Of a stretch of DNA of 64,000 bases, positions 37,401 to 45,897 are shown in pieces. Source of the DNA: a bacterium (GTDB taxonomy: Bacteria; Acidobacteriota; Polarisedimenticolia; Polarisedimenticolales; Polarisedimenticolaceae); contig JAAELQ010000116.1 in assembly GCA_024226515.1 (NCBI GenBank), positions 62,001 to 126,000 of the forward strand, in the 5' to 3' direction. A program made the position numbers and the translations under genes. The number at the start of each line of letters is the position of its first letter. The stretch's first letter is position 1. The notes beneath the pieces were generated by a model. That model searched no databases and had not been told where the DNA came from. It saw only the letters and a program-made list of their open reading frames with translations.

Positions 37401-40400
37401 GAGGTCCCCGATGCTGAGAAAGGTGTCGAGGATGCAGTCGATCTTCGGGTCGTTCGTGACCAGCCAGGCGGTACAGCCGGTCAATGGGCCGCCGCTCCGG
37501 TTGCTGACGTTGATCCGCGCGTCGACCGTCTCGTTCGTGTCGGCCCAGCCGTCGTTGTCCCCGTTGTCCGTCAGCCGCGTGCCGGTGACGACGAGGTCGC
37601 CCTTCTCGACGATCAGCATGGTCGACGCCTGCACGTCGCCCCGCGCCGCCGGATCGACGTGGTTGCGACACTGCGAGCCGGTGCCGTCGTCGTTGTCTCG
37701 ATAGGTCACGGTGATCGTGGGGTTGTCCGGTCCTGCGGCTCGCGCGAAGAGAACCCCGGGTCCTTGGTGAGAAGTGGAGAGGGGAATCGCGCCTCGATAC
37801 ACGCCGGAACCGACCGACGTCTCGTCGAGCAGGATGCGCTCGGGTGACGGATCGTCGTCCGCGACCGCCTCGACGACGATCTCGCGTTCGGGGTCCGCGT
37901 CGCAGTTGTCGGTCCCGTCTCCGGTTCCGTTCAGATCGCAGTCGGTGTCGCCGTCGTGCGAGGCGTCGAGAACCGTGATCGTGAGCGACGCGCTGCCCTC
38001 GTAGAGGTTGTTCTGCTCGATCGCCACGGCGGCGCACTGGCCATAGATCGCGCAGTCGGTCGAGTCCGTCACGAGCTGATACTCCCGCCACTCGATGACC
38101 ATGTCGTCCACCGCGACGCCGAACCCCGTCTGCGGATCCGGATTGACCGCAGATACCTTCTCGAGGTTGACCATGCCCAGCGCCGCGACAAATGTGTCTC
38201 CGGTCTCGCCGAACCGGTCCTCGAGGTTCGAGAAGCGCATGTCCGGTCCGTCGAACGCACGGATATCCATGTTGCGAATCGGACCGTTGGCCTGGACGTA
38301 CTCGTCGATCAGCGCGTTGTCCTGCACGCACGGCCCCGTGAGGCCGGCTGCGGTGCAGTCCGGCACACCGTTCGGGCAAAGCACGTTGACGTCGTCGGCG
38401 CAGTAGCTGTCCGCGAGGTCGTTGTCCAGGGGGCGCGCCAATCCCGCGAGCTCCGGTCGCGGTACCGTGCCGGGAGACGCGAAGAAGCAGCCGGTGTCGC
38501 CGACACGGTTGCCACCCAGCGTGCCGTTCGTGCTGAACCCGCTGGTGAGCGGCGCGAACAGGGAGAAGCCGTTCGTCGAGTCGGGATCGCCTTCGTCGGT
38601 CACCGCGCCGTACGGTCCGGTTCCGAAGTTCAGCGTGGTGCGATCGGCTCGCGTGTCGACCGGCTCGAGACGATCGGTGTCGGTGTCGAACTCCCAGGTC
38701 CACAGGACATTGGTGTCCGGCAGGTCGATCTGCTGGTTCCAGGCCCAGTTCAGGATCTCGACCGTCGCGGCGTCGCCGCCCACCTTCTGGATCACGGGCG
38801 TCTCGAGCAGCTCGAACCACACACGCTGGCCCGTGGAGCCGGAGACGGTCTCGAACCCCTGGCACTGGCCGAAGCTCGCGCCCTGCACGAAGCACGCGCC
38901 GGCGCTGGTGGGGCCGATGCGCCCCGTGTGCCAGACGCCACCCGTGGACTGGCCGGTCTCCTTGCTCTGCCAGCCGCAGCCACCGAGCGTGGACCAGTTG
39001 AGGTCCAGAGCGCCGTTGACCGGGTCGCGGTCTTCGATCGAATGACAGGTCTGGGCCCCGGCCAGCAGACAGTCGATGGTGTGGGTGCACGCCACGTCCT
39101 GAAACGGGGGGTTGCATCGACCGTCGTTGAGACCGTTGAAGTTCTTGTCCTCGCCCCACTGCGCGATCGTGTCGAAGATCGTCGCCTCGTCGGTGGGAGC
39201 GGCGAGGCCGACCTTGAAATTGCCGTCGTCCAGGTCGAAGTTCCACGGCGCCCCGAGCTGCAGGTTCTTCGTGCCGCCCGCCGTCAGGTCGCCGTAGACT
39301 CGCGTCTCGAAGCGGTAGTCTCTGTCGACGTCGTCGATGTCGGTCGTCGGGTCCTCGATCGACTCGTTCTCGTTGATGTCGTGGAACTCGACGCCGCCCG
39401 TCGGGAAGTCCGTGCTGTACAGCACCGAGTCCTCGTCGACGTCGAGCGTCTGGCGCGAGACCCCGACCGCCTCGGCGCTCTTGCCGGCGACCGGCGCCGT
39501 CACCTCGAACACCAGCTCGACCTGCGGCTCGCCGGCGATCGACGAGGCCATCTGGATCGCGAAGCTCGCGGAGACCGCCGCGCCGGCGGGAAGCCGACCG
39601 ACGATCACGGGCGAGTTGAGGATCGTCATGTAGCCCGGACAGGGCGTGTGCCCCTCGCGCAACGAGTCGGTGCAGCCCGGTCGTGTCGCATCCCCGGGAG
39701 AGCAGTCGGCGTCCGCAGCGGCGTCGTCGACCTCGACGCAGCGCAGCGCGATCTCGACCTGCTCGAGATCGATCGTCTCTCTGGAGGAGAGTCCGAACAG
39801 GAGCTGGAGCTGCTCGCCCGCGTCCATGTACCGATCCGGGAAGCCGAACTCGCGAAGCCCGCGGTCGCTGGTCTCGCAGCCGCCGTCGACGCGGAAGTTC
39901 GTGTCCCGTCCGAATTGGGCGAAGGCGATCGAGTCGACCTCGATCCGGGCGCGACAGTCGACGCTGCCGCTGCTGACGCGCAGCTTGTTCGGATCGGGCA
40001 CGTCGTCGGTCTCGTCGCGGTAGATCGCGCGGATCGTGTCGCCCGTGCGCACGTCGAGCCGCGAGTTACCGAACACGCGGCCGGTGGCCGCGAGCAGCAT
40101 TTCGTCCGAGACGAACGTCAACACCGCCGGGTCCGGCTGGGAGAACTGGATCCCCGTCTCCTCGTCGACCAGCGTCTCTCCCTCGTAGACCTCCACGGTC
40201 ACGCGACCGGAGATCTCGTTCGTCGTCAACCCTCCGGGCAGGTCCACGACCTCGGCAAACTCGTGGATCGTGATCGTCGCGCTGTCGTTGCAGACGTAGG
40301 CCGTCTTGTCCAGCAGGGCCGACGACTGGAAACCGACGCCGCCCGACACGACGAGCGCGTAGCGCTGGGCCGGGTCGAAGCCGCCGCCCGCTGCGGTCAC

Positions 40401-43106
40401 CTGGACGGTCCACGTGCCGGTCTCGATCTGCGAATCGTCGAACGGGTCCGGGTCGGGGACGATCGGGTCGTCGTTGTCGCCGTCGAGGTCGGGCGTGAGG
40501 AAGATCGCCTCGGTCGGGTTCTCGGTGTCGTGGGGCGACACCGTCGCGTTCTGGCGGAGGCAGACGGGCAGACTCCACTCGCTGGAGTCGGGCGTGGTGC
40601 TGCCGATCTGACCGTCGAAGTCCGGGCAGTCCTCGGTGAAGGTGTCGATCGTGCCGTCGCGGTCGTCGTCGTCGGTGAAGTAGTTGCCGAAATACGCCTT
40701 GCCCAGCGGGGAGGTCAGCACCAGGTCGAGATCGGTGAGCAGGTTGGCGTCGGAGTCCTCGATCCAGGCCAGCGACACGCGCAGCTCCTGGCTCGGGTCG
40801 GTCACGACGAACGTGCCGCTGTCGGTCTCGCCGGTGACCGTATCGATCACGCCGTCCATGCCGATGAGATCCAGTGGGCTCCCGGAGATGCCCCCGTCGA
40901 CGACGATCAGCCCGGTGGGACTCGCGGCGTGCGAGTCCAGCTTCAGCACGTTGTCGAGCTGGATCGCGCCGTAGCCTTGCTCGTTGTTGAAGCGATAGTC
41001 GATCGTCAGGTCGTCGTCGGAGAAAGACACCGGCCCGTTCATGAAGTTCGCCGAGCTCACCAGGATCGCCTTGAGCAGGGCGCCTGAGATGTTCGGCTCG
41101 AGGTCGTCCGCGTTGGCCGGGTTGGACGACGTCCCGTCGGGGTAGAAGCCCTGCGCGAAGTAGTCGCGCACGAGGGCGCCCGCGCCGGCGGCTGCCGCGG
41201 AGGCGACGCTGGTGCCGCTGAATCCCGAGGAGAGGTCGCACAGCACCGGCGCTTCCTGGTCGTTGTCGTGCGAGCGGCAGACGAACTCGCCGTCGATGCC
41301 CAGGTTCTCCTCGCCGAAATCGGTCCCCGGCGCCATCAGCTGCGGTGCGATGCGGTTGCCGGGGGCGGGGCCGATGCTGGAGAACGAGGCCCGACTCTCG
41401 ACGTCGCCCACGCCGGCCAGCGGATTGACCGTCCCGGAGGCGCCGATGGCCAGACCGTTCTTCGTCGTGGCCGGGCTGTGGATCGAGCCTTCGTCGGGGA
41501 CGCCGTCATCGTCCGCGTCGTCGCCGGAGTTGCCCGCCGAGACGAACACCATCGCGTCCCGCTCGTCGAACAGAAAGTTGTCGATGTCGAACGAGTTCAC
41601 GTTGTAGACGTTGGCCGGACTACCCCACGAGAAGTTCACGATTCGAGCGCCTTCGAAGTGCGACTCTCCCAGGGATCCCCCGAAGGGGGGGCTGTACAGG
41701 TCGCCCGGGGTCACCGTGTCCAGCAGTGGGTCGAAGCACGATACGGCCGGTGGCGTGCTCTGCCCGTCGTAAACGACCAGCCTGGCTTTCTTCGCCACGC
41801 CGTCGGCCTTCCATGTTTCCGTTCCCGCGCCGTCGGGGTCGCGGTGCACGAATCCCTGGCACGGGGGCGAGTCGCAGTAGAAGTCCGGAAGATCCTCCGT
41901 CGCCCATCCGGCAGCCGTGGCGGCCACGACGTGGCCGTGCGTGAATCCACCCTGTGTCGGCGCGTCGCAGCCGAGCAGATCGCCGAGGCCGCCGAACTGG
42001 TGCGTGGTCTCGTGCAGCAGGACCTTGCGGTGTACGTCGTCGGGGGCGGCGTTGTCGACGTCGGTTCCGGCCACGCCCGGCTCGGTCGCCGTGTCCGACA
42101 GGTCCGCGGCGTCGAGCTGGATGCCGGTGTCGAGCAGCATCATCACCTGCGCCGTGCCGGGGCAGGCCACGCAGTTCGCATCGCCCTCGCCGCCGCCGTC
42201 AATGCCGCGGTCGTGGTACGGCATGTTGCCGCCGTTCCACGTGCCGGTCTGCATGGCGACGGTCGTCTCCTCGCCCGTCGGCGAGACCGGGAGGCTCTCG
42301 AACACCTGCGCGACGGGTTCGAGTCGCGCCAGCTCGGGCAGCCGGTCGCGGTGCAACGTCACGATCAGCGTGTCGCCGTAGTCGCGCAGGATCTTCCCCT
42401 CCAGCGCGACGATCGCGTCGACCACCGAATCCGTGGACTCTCCACGGTGCAGCAACACTTCCAGCTCGTAGGTCTCGGACAGCGCCTTGAACGGGTCGAG
42501 CAGGGGAGTCCTGCCGATCGACGGATCGAGCTTCAGCGCGGGGTGGTACGGCTCGACCGCCGTCACGCCGGCGCCGCGTTCGACCGCGTCGAGGGCTGCG
42601 GCGTTCAGCCGCACGATCGTCGCGGAGACCGGGAGCGGCCTCACGACCGTGCCGCCCGCCTCGGTCAGCTCGCGCACGAGGTCCGCTCGAAGCCCGGCCC
42701 GGATCGACGCGGGATCCATCTGCACGATGAAGTACCGGAGCTCGTCGCCGATCGACCGCTCGGTCGTCGTCAACTCGAGCGGCAGCGCGAGCGCGCCCGC
42801 CGTCAGGTCGAACGATCCGACGATCGTGTGCACCACCCCCGGCGCCCGTCGGTCCCGACGGGGAACGGTGCCGTAGAACGGACCCGACTCGTGGGGCCAC
42901 ACATGGTTGCTGCGCGCGTAGACCGAGCTTCGTCGCGGAGCATCGTTGTCTTGCCGCGATCCGGTGGGTTTCGCGGTCGCGTCGGCGCCTCGGCCCCCCG
43001 GCGCATCGTTTCGGGCCTCGGTCGCGGAGTGGGAGGGACCGGCCCAGAACGCCATGAGCGACACGAGAGCGAGCCGGAGAGGAATCCCGAGACGGTGTCG
43101 GTGCAT
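34482..43106 (-). CDS. Giant secreted subtilisin-like (S8) protease with TSP3 repeats
   Basis: 2874 residues, signal peptide ending near SHS, GGGGGC before the ATG and a TATAAC -10 candidate at 43136-43141. The S8 catalytic residues are visible: Asp326 (LLDTGIQ), His390 (THGHVVAAT), oxyanion Asn526 (SAGNSG) and Ser633 (GFSGTSVAS). About 1,700 residues of beta-rich, Asp-rich and Cys-containing adhesin-like sequence follow, then about ten TSP3 Ca-binding repeats (about 2405-2770; DGDGIGDLCDNCPDDSN type) and a C-terminal FN3-like module ending in GTDGKGQPRP. The middle contains no family I can name apart from a PPC-like stretch after the protease. Likely an exported, Ca-stabilised protease or fasciclin-like surface protein. 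The C-terminal module is shared with the protein at 1-4392. Confidence 0.88.
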   Translation of the reverse strand: MHRHRLGIPLRLALVSLMAFWAGPSHSATEARNDAPGGRGADATAKPTGSRQDNDAPRRSSVYARSNHVWPHESGPFYGTVPRRDRRAPGVVHTIVGSFDLTAGALALPLELTTTERSIGDELRYFIVQMDPASIRAGLRADLVRELTEAGGTVVRPLPVSATIVRLNAAALDAVERGAGVTAVEPYHPALKLDPSIGRTPLLDPFKALSETYELEVLLHRGESTDSVVDAIVALEGKILRDYGDTLIVTLHRDRLPELARLEPVAQVFESLPVSPTGEETTVAMQTGTWNGGNMPYHDRGIDGGGEGDANCVACPGTAQVMMLLDTGIQLDAADLSDTATEPGVAGTDVDNAAPDDVHRKVLLHETTHQFGGLGDLLGCDAPTQGGFTHGHVVAATAAGWATEDLPDFYCDSPPCQGFVHRDPDGAGTETWKADGVAKKARLVVYDGQSTPPAVSCFDPLLDTVTPGDLYSPPFGGSLGESHFEGARIVNFSWGSPANVYNVNSFDIDNFLFDERDAMVFVSAGNSGDDADDDGVPDEGSIHSPATTKNGLAIGASGTVNPLAGVGDVESRASFSSIGPAPGNRIAPQLMAPGTDFGEENLGIDGEFVCRSHDNDQEAPVLCDLSSGFSGTSVASAAAAGAGALVRDYFAQGFYPDGTSSNPANADDLEPNISGALLKAILVSSANFMNGPVSFSDDDLTIDYRFNNEQGYGAIQLDNVLKLDSHAASPTGLIVVDGGISGSPLDLIGMDGVIDTVTGETDSGTFVVTDPSQELRVSLAWIEDSDANLLTDLDLVLTSPLGKAYFGNYFTDDDDRDGTIDTFTEDCPDFDGQIGSTTPDSSEWSLPVCLRQNATVSPHDTENPTEAIFLTPDLDGDNDDPIVPDPDPFDDSQIETGTWTVQVTAAGGGFDPAQRYALVVSGGVGFQSSALLDKTAYVCNDSATITIHEFAEVVDLPGGLTTNEISGRVTVEVYEGETLVDEETGIQFSQPDPAVLTFVSDEMLLAATGRVFGNSRLDVRTGDTIRAIYRDETDDVPDPNKLRVSSGSVDCRARIEVDSIAFAQFGRDTNFRVDGGCETSDRGLREFGFPDRYMDAGEQLQLLFGLSSRETIDLEQVEIALRCVEVDDAAADADCSPGDATRPGCTDSLREGHTPCPGYMTILNSPVIVGRLPAGAAVSASFAIQMASSIAGEPQVELVFEVTAPVAGKSAEAVGVSRQTLDVDEDSVLYSTDFPTGGVEFHDINENESIEDPTTDIDDVDRDYRFETRVYGDLTAGGTKNLQLGAPWNFDLDDGNFKVGLAAPTDEATIFDTIAQWGEDKNFNGLNDGRCNPPFQDVACTHTIDCLLAGAQTCHSIEDRDPVNGALDLNWSTLGGCGWQSKETGQSTGGVWHTGRIGPTSAGACFVQGASFGQCQGFETVSGSTGQRVWFELLETPVIQKVGGDAATVEILNWAWNQQIDLPDTNVLWTWEFDTDTDRLEPVDTRADRTTLNFGTGPYGAVTDEGDPDSTNGFSLFAPLTSGFSTNGTLGGNRVGDTGCFFASPGTVPRPELAGLARPLDNDLADSYCADDVNVLCPNGVPDCTAAGLTGPCVQDNALIDEYVQANGPIRNMDIRAFDGPDMRFSNLEDRFGETGDTFVAALGMVNLEKVSAVNPDPQTGFGVAVDDMVIEWREYQLVTDSTDCAIYGQCAAVAIEQNNLYEGSASLTITVLDASHDGDTDCDLNGTGDGTDNCDADPEREIVVEAVADDDPSPERILLDETSVGSGVYRGAIPLSTSHQGPGVLFARAAGPDNPTITVTYRDNDDGTGSQCRNHVDPAARGDVQASTMLIVEKGDLVVTGTRLTDNGDNDGWADTNETVDARINVSNRSGGPLTGCTAWLVTNDPKIDCILDTFLSIGDLDPDEERLTAEAFRFHVAESADRANAGFDDLGPFVAEFDVMLQCDQFGAGTTPQGFTLNLDLDAAGGSGPTDYFEGFAVPSGLGSFTTMNLDFAFHSGDPFVNSEGYRCQYSDPDWVGSNSYGIISDCYVGATPAQADAYFWQLHRTTDIDGGKAFEGIQSLYMGIFGPTADEHTTPMANLEAVGSAFPINLGWDGVVPQLSFMHQVSFMDERTISNVTPGEAADRGVVQIQLADENGSAVGDWIKLEPHKNLYDQQGTDDYPNCLFDPIDDGNTEDDFFAPEDPARRLGPSSTCYPAFSFVNLGETFAPFSAANVGNAEGPGLPGSLGTGTWVESRFDLGPYRGRRIRLRFLNTAIKAGTVESWEQLFGTNPDPADDGWWIDNVLITDVLTGHATLSVDSKDNSGLAACGQVCDAVTADLQLDPAPSVAPGHPVELDASASAFGSCHNGVLQHRFSSNLGGLLRDWADDPVLLQAPTVDDIYRVDVRCSSDPGCADFATVDLIVGCTDDDGDGFDTCTECDDSRASVFPGAPELCDGLVNDCDAAGWPTLPDNDRDLVENFCDLCPDRSDPLQRDQDGDGIGDLCDNCPDDSNAGQTNSDTDGHGDACDNCDLIDNEDQVDSDFDSLGDACDPDSDNDGIPDAAFGAPCTGGATTDCNDNCPTTQNASQADGDFDGVGDACDTCDVVNDPSQADTDLDGLGDFCDDCTDSDGDGLGDPGFPLNTCPQDSCPFDPFDDDDGDGVCADADNCPDDPNPGQGDFDDDGVGDVCDNCPDDSNPGQGDFDGDGDGNACDDDIDGDGNDNSQEQDQDNDNVPEDDGDGMSDPCPDRVREQCDDNCPFDKNRLQRDLDGDGVGSACDFDDGEVGGVSGSGASGGSPFAGTSGDAKRLDWEPEEGAVAYNIYRGLVTELPESYGSCYRSGLTGTQSGIVEDPPLGQTYFYLITAEIPEVQEFTGTDGKGQPRPPVQPCPE
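34800..35890 (-). repeat. TSP3 repeat array of the giant protease
   Basis: The translated minus strand shows about ten units with the core D-x-D-x-D-G-x-G-D-x-C-D-x-C-P-D, separated by 30-45 residues. Asp spacing matches thrombospondin type 3 Ca sites. Unlike the array at 1386-2285, these units vary in length and are not near-identical at DNA level. Confidence 0.85.
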
Positions 43107-43193
43107 GTTGCCCCCGTCTTGATCTGGTTGCGCCGGTTATACGCGACGAGAGGGAACGCGGGCAAGAGGCCAGTGGTCGCTTCGGGACCGATA

Positions 43194-43231
43194 TTGTCTA
43201 TGATAACAATAAAGAGTATATTGTTATCATC
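43194..43231 (+). promoter_or_regulatory. vapB promoter with perfect palindromic operator
   Basis: TTGTCT (43194-43199) and TATATT (43217-43222) are separated by 17 bp. An 11-bp perfect inverted repeat, ATGATAACAAT/ATTGTTATCAT (43200-43210 and 43220-43230, spacer 9 nt), covers the spacer, the -10 and the start site. The vapB ATG follows 1 nt later at 43232 with no ribosome-binding site. This is the expected layout of an autoregulated toxin-antitoxin operator with a leaderless transcript. Confidence 0.75.
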
Positions 43232-43456
43232 ATGATTCGGACCCAGATCAGCCTGTCGCCGGAGGAGTACGACGCGGCGAAGCTGGAGGCCAAGCGCCTC
43301 GGAATATCGATGGCGGAGTTGTTGCGGCGTTCGCTGCGCGCCGCGCTGCCCGTCGACGAGTCCAAACCCTGGATGAGCTATGCCGGGATGGTCGAGTCCG
43401 GTGACCCGGACGCGAGTCGCAACATCGACGAGGTCGTCTATGGCCGGCAAGAGTGA
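43232..43456 (+). CDS. vapB: Antitoxin, ribbon-helix-helix type (VapB-like)
   Basis: 74 residues. The N-terminal RTQISLSPEEYDAAKLEAKRLGISMAELLRRSLR has the beta-strand plus two-helix pattern of ribbon-helix-helix DNA-binding antitoxins, and the C-terminal tail (MSYAGMVESGDPDASRNIDEVVYG) matches toxin-binding tails. It overlaps the PIN toxin gene by 17 bp. The perfect palindrome immediately upstream is the likely binding site. Confidence 0.85.
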   Translation: MIRTQISLSPEEYDAAKLEAKRLGISMAELLRRSLRAALPVDESKPWMSYAGMVESGDPDASRNIDEVVYGRQE

Positions 43457-43901
43457 AGCCTACGTCGACACCTCCGCGTTGATCGCGTTGTGTGATCGTT
43501 CGGACACGCACCACGCGTTGTTCCGCCGGCTGTTCTCCGATCCGCCGGTGCTGATTACGACGGCGCTGGTGGTCGGTGAGGGGCACGCGTGGTTCGCGAG
43601 ACGCTTCGACTCGACGCGTGGACTTCGGTTTCTGGCGATGATCGAGGCGATGAAGCCGTTGCGCACGATCTCCATCGGGCGGCGCGAGCAAGGCGCCGCG
43701 ACGGAGCTGCTTCGCCGCTTTCCCGATCAGCGCATGACGCTCGCCGATGCCGTCGGCCTGCACGTGATGCAGGCGCGGAAGATCCGCAGCTGCTGGTCCA
43801 CCGATCGGCACCTGGGGCTGACCGGCGTCCCGCTGGTAATCCACAAGGGGGGAGCGGTTCACGATCGGCGAGTGAGACAACTCGAGGCCGCGGGGCGTTG
43901 A
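43440..43901 (+). CDS. vapC: PIN-domain ribonuclease toxin (VapC-like)
   Basis: 153 residues from ATG 43440 inside the antitoxin gene. The PIN acidic residues are present: Asp10 (YVDTSALIAL), Glu47 (VVGEGHAWF), Asp103 (LADAVGL) and Asp122 (STDRHL). VapC toxins cut tRNA or rRNA when freed from VapB. The upstream AT-rich promoter contrasts with the local GC content, which is compatible with acquisition by transfer. Confidence 0.87.
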   Translation: MAGKSEAYVDTSALIALCDRSDTHHALFRRLFSDPPVLITTALVVGEGHAWFARRFDSTRGLRFLAMIEAMKPLRTISIGRREQGAATELLRRFPDQRMTLADAVGLHVMQARKIRSCWSTDRHLGLTGVPLVIHKGGAVHDRRVRQLEAAGR

Positions 43902-43904
43902 CGA

Positions 43905-43933
43905 GGCGCGCGGCCCGCCACATGCCGCGCGCC
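43905..43933. terminator. Perfect 10-bp GC hairpin between convergent genes
   Basis: GGCGCGCGGC (43905-43914) and GCCGCGCGCC (43924-43933) flank a 9-nt loop. There is no T-run. It lies between the ends of vapC and the Cys-rich gene and can act on both. Confidence 0.6.
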
Positions 43934-43948
43934 CCGGTTGTCAGTCGA

Positions 43949-44356
43949 TCAGCCGCAGAACAGGCACCGAGCCCAGCAGCTGTTCGGACCGGTGTCGCGA
44001 CAGGCGACCCCGCACCCGCCCCAGGAGGGCGCGGTACACCAGTCGTACATGCCCTCGCAGCAATCGGACAATCCTGCCTGGATGTGGGCATGCCGTTGCT
44101 GCACTTCGTCCTGTTTCAGCTCCGGATTCGCTTCATACCACAGCTTGACCTGAGCGTCGTCCATGCGCATCGTGCACTCGCTCTCGACGCGCCGTTCGCC
44201 CGTCTCGGTATTGCTGAAGAGGCACTCGTCGGACATGCGCGGAGCATCGATCTCCTCGTCGGGCTCCGCGATCGGTGCTCGTGCTTGGTCGGCGAACGAC
44301 CAGGATGCGATGGCCAGTAGACAACAGCCGAGCAGTGCGAATCTGTAGATCTTCAT
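43949..44356 (-). CDS. Secreted Cys-rich protein of unknown function
   Basis: 135 residues from ATG 44356 with a strong AGGAGGGGAG site. The signal peptide ends near SFA. The mature protein has ten Cys (45, 61, 99, 100, 107, 115, 119, 127, 131, 134), eight of them in the last 37 residues, with Trp and Gly between them. The even number and export suggest a disulfide-knotted module. No homologous family recognised. It is a single gene between a toxin-antitoxin pair and a metal transporter; metal binding is another possibility. Confidence 0.7.
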   Translation of the reverse strand: MKIYRFALLGCCLLAIASWSFADQARAPIAEPDEEIDAPRMSDECLFSNTETGERRVESECTMRMDDAQVKLWYEANPELKQDEVQQRHAHIQAGLSDCCEGMYDWCTAPSWGGCGVACRDTGPNSCWARCLFCG

Positions 44357-44539
44357 GAATCTCCCCTCCTCTTGCGCGCACATGAACTCTCTCTATCCGG
44401 CGGCAGACGCGCATTCCCCTGACCGTCCGGATGGGAGTCTGTTGCGCAACAGGACTCGGAAGACCCCGTAAGCGTACGCGGGGTCTCGCGCTCGATCAAC
44501 GCGCCGCGTGTCGAATGCGCGGGCTCCTCTTCCGCAATG

Positions 44540-44545
44540 TAAGAT
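44540..44545 (+). promoter_or_regulatory. TAAGAT -10-like hexamer, leaderless start
   Basis: TAAGAT ends 7 nt before the ATG at 44553 of the Nramp-like gene. Confidence 0.4.
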
Positions 44546-44552
44546 CCGCACG

Positions 44553-45854
44553 ATGCGTCGACTGCTCAGCGTGATCTTCTGGTCGGTGATCGCCGCCGCG
44601 TTCATCGGCCCCGGCACCGTCACTACCGCGGCGTCGGCCGGCGCCGGTCACGGTCTGAGTCTGCTGTGGGCGCTGGCGTTCTCGACCGTCGCCTGCATCG
44701 TGCTGCAGGAGGCCGCGGCGCGGCTGACGATCGGCTCGGGCCTGGACCTGGCCCAGGCGCTGCGCGAGCGCCATCGCGGGACTTCCGTCGGAGCGCTGGT
44801 GCTGTTCGTCGTCGTCGGGGCGATCCTCGTCGGCTGTGCGGCGTACGAGGCGGGGAACATCCTCGGCGCGGTGGTCGGGGCCGCGCTCGGTCTCGAGCTG
44901 TCACCCGCGGCGCTGACCGTGGCCACCGCGTTGCTCGCCGGCATGCTGCTCACGCTCGGAGCACCGAAGACCGTGGCGCGCCTGCTGGCGTTGCTGGTCG
45001 CACTGATGGGGATCGCGTTCCTGCTCACCGCGTGGCGCGTCGGCGCGTCGGCGGGGGACGTGGTGCGGGGATTGTTCGTGCCGACGCTGCCCGGCGGCTC
45101 GGGGCTGCTGGTGCTCGGACTGATCGGGACGACGGTCGTGCCGTACAACCTGTTCCTCGGCTCGGGGATCGCGCGCGGGCAGTCGTTGCCCGAGCTGCGT
45201 TTCGGCCTGGCCGTCGCGGTGGGCCTCGGCGGGTTGATCTCGATGGGGATCGTCGTCGTCGGCACGGCGGTCAGCGCACCGCTCGAGCTCGGAGCGCTGG
45301 GTGACGTGCTGGAGTCTCGACTCGGTGGCGGGATGCGTCGGCTGTTCGCGGCGGGCCTGTTCGCGGCCGGACTCTCGTCCGCGGTGACCGCGCCGCTGGC
45401 TGCCGCGATCACCGCGCGTGGCCTGTTCGCGAACGAGGACGAAGCCGAGTGGCGCCCGACCGGACTGCGCTTTCGCGCCGTGTGGATCGCGGTGCTCGGC
45501 GTCGGGATCGGCTTCGGACTGTCCGGCATCCGACCGGTCCCCGTGATCCTCGTGGCCCAGGCGTTGAACGGCATTCTGTTGCCGCTGGTCGCCGTGTTTC
45601 TGCTGGTCGCGGTCAACGATCGGCGCCTCGTCGGTGCGCATGCGTTGAACGGCCCGCTGTCCAACACGCTGCTCGTCGTCGTCGTGGCGCTGACGACGCT
45701 GCTCGGTCTGCTCAACGTGATGCGCGCCGCCTCCGCTGCGTTCGGAGTCGACCTGCCGGGCGGCGGCACGCTGATCGTCGCGGCGACCCTGCTCACCGCC
45801 GGCCTGGCCTGGCCCGTGGCCCGGGTCGTGCGCCGGGTCCGTTCTGCGGCGTAG
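44553..45854 (+). CDS. Divergent Nramp-family metal transporter
   Basis: 433 residues and about eleven transmembrane helices with Nramp-like order. The metal site differs from classic MntH: TM1 reads IGPGT (residues 18-22) where DPGN is expected, and TM6 reads VPYNL (196-200) where MPHNL is expected. Both the metal-binding Asp and the selectivity Met are therefore absent. Nramp-related magnesium transporters also lack this Met, so a non-Mn/Fe substrate is plausible. No regulatory box of the MntR or Fur type was noticed. Confidence 0.8.
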   Translation: MRRLLSVIFWSVIAAAFIGPGTVTTAASAGAGHGLSLLWALAFSTVACIVLQEAAARLTIGSGLDLAQALRERHRGTSVGALVLFVVVGAILVGCAAYEAGNILGAVVGAALGLELSPAALTVATALLAGMLLTLGAPKTVARLLALLVALMGIAFLLTAWRVGASAGDVVRGLFVPTLPGGSGLLVLGLIGTTVVPYNLFLGSGIARGQSLPELRFGLAVAVGLGGLISMGIVVVGTAVSAPLELGALGDVLESRLGGGMRRLFAAGLFAAGLSSAVTAPLAAAITARGLFANEDEAEWRPTGLRFRAVWIAVLGVGIGFGLSGIRPVPVILVAQALNGILLPLVAVFLLVAVNDRRLVGAHALNGPLSNTLLVVVVALTTLLGLLNVMRAASAAFGVDLPGGGTLIVAATLLTAGLAWPVARVVRRVRSAA

Positions 45855-45897
45855 GTCGCAGTACCATGTCGAGGTGCGACCGCACCGCGGGGGCTTC

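Noticed and set aside
37956..41087. A 1043-residue plus-strand frame.
   Set aside because: Antisense to the giant S8 protease; composition is Arg/Val-rich with no domain pattern.
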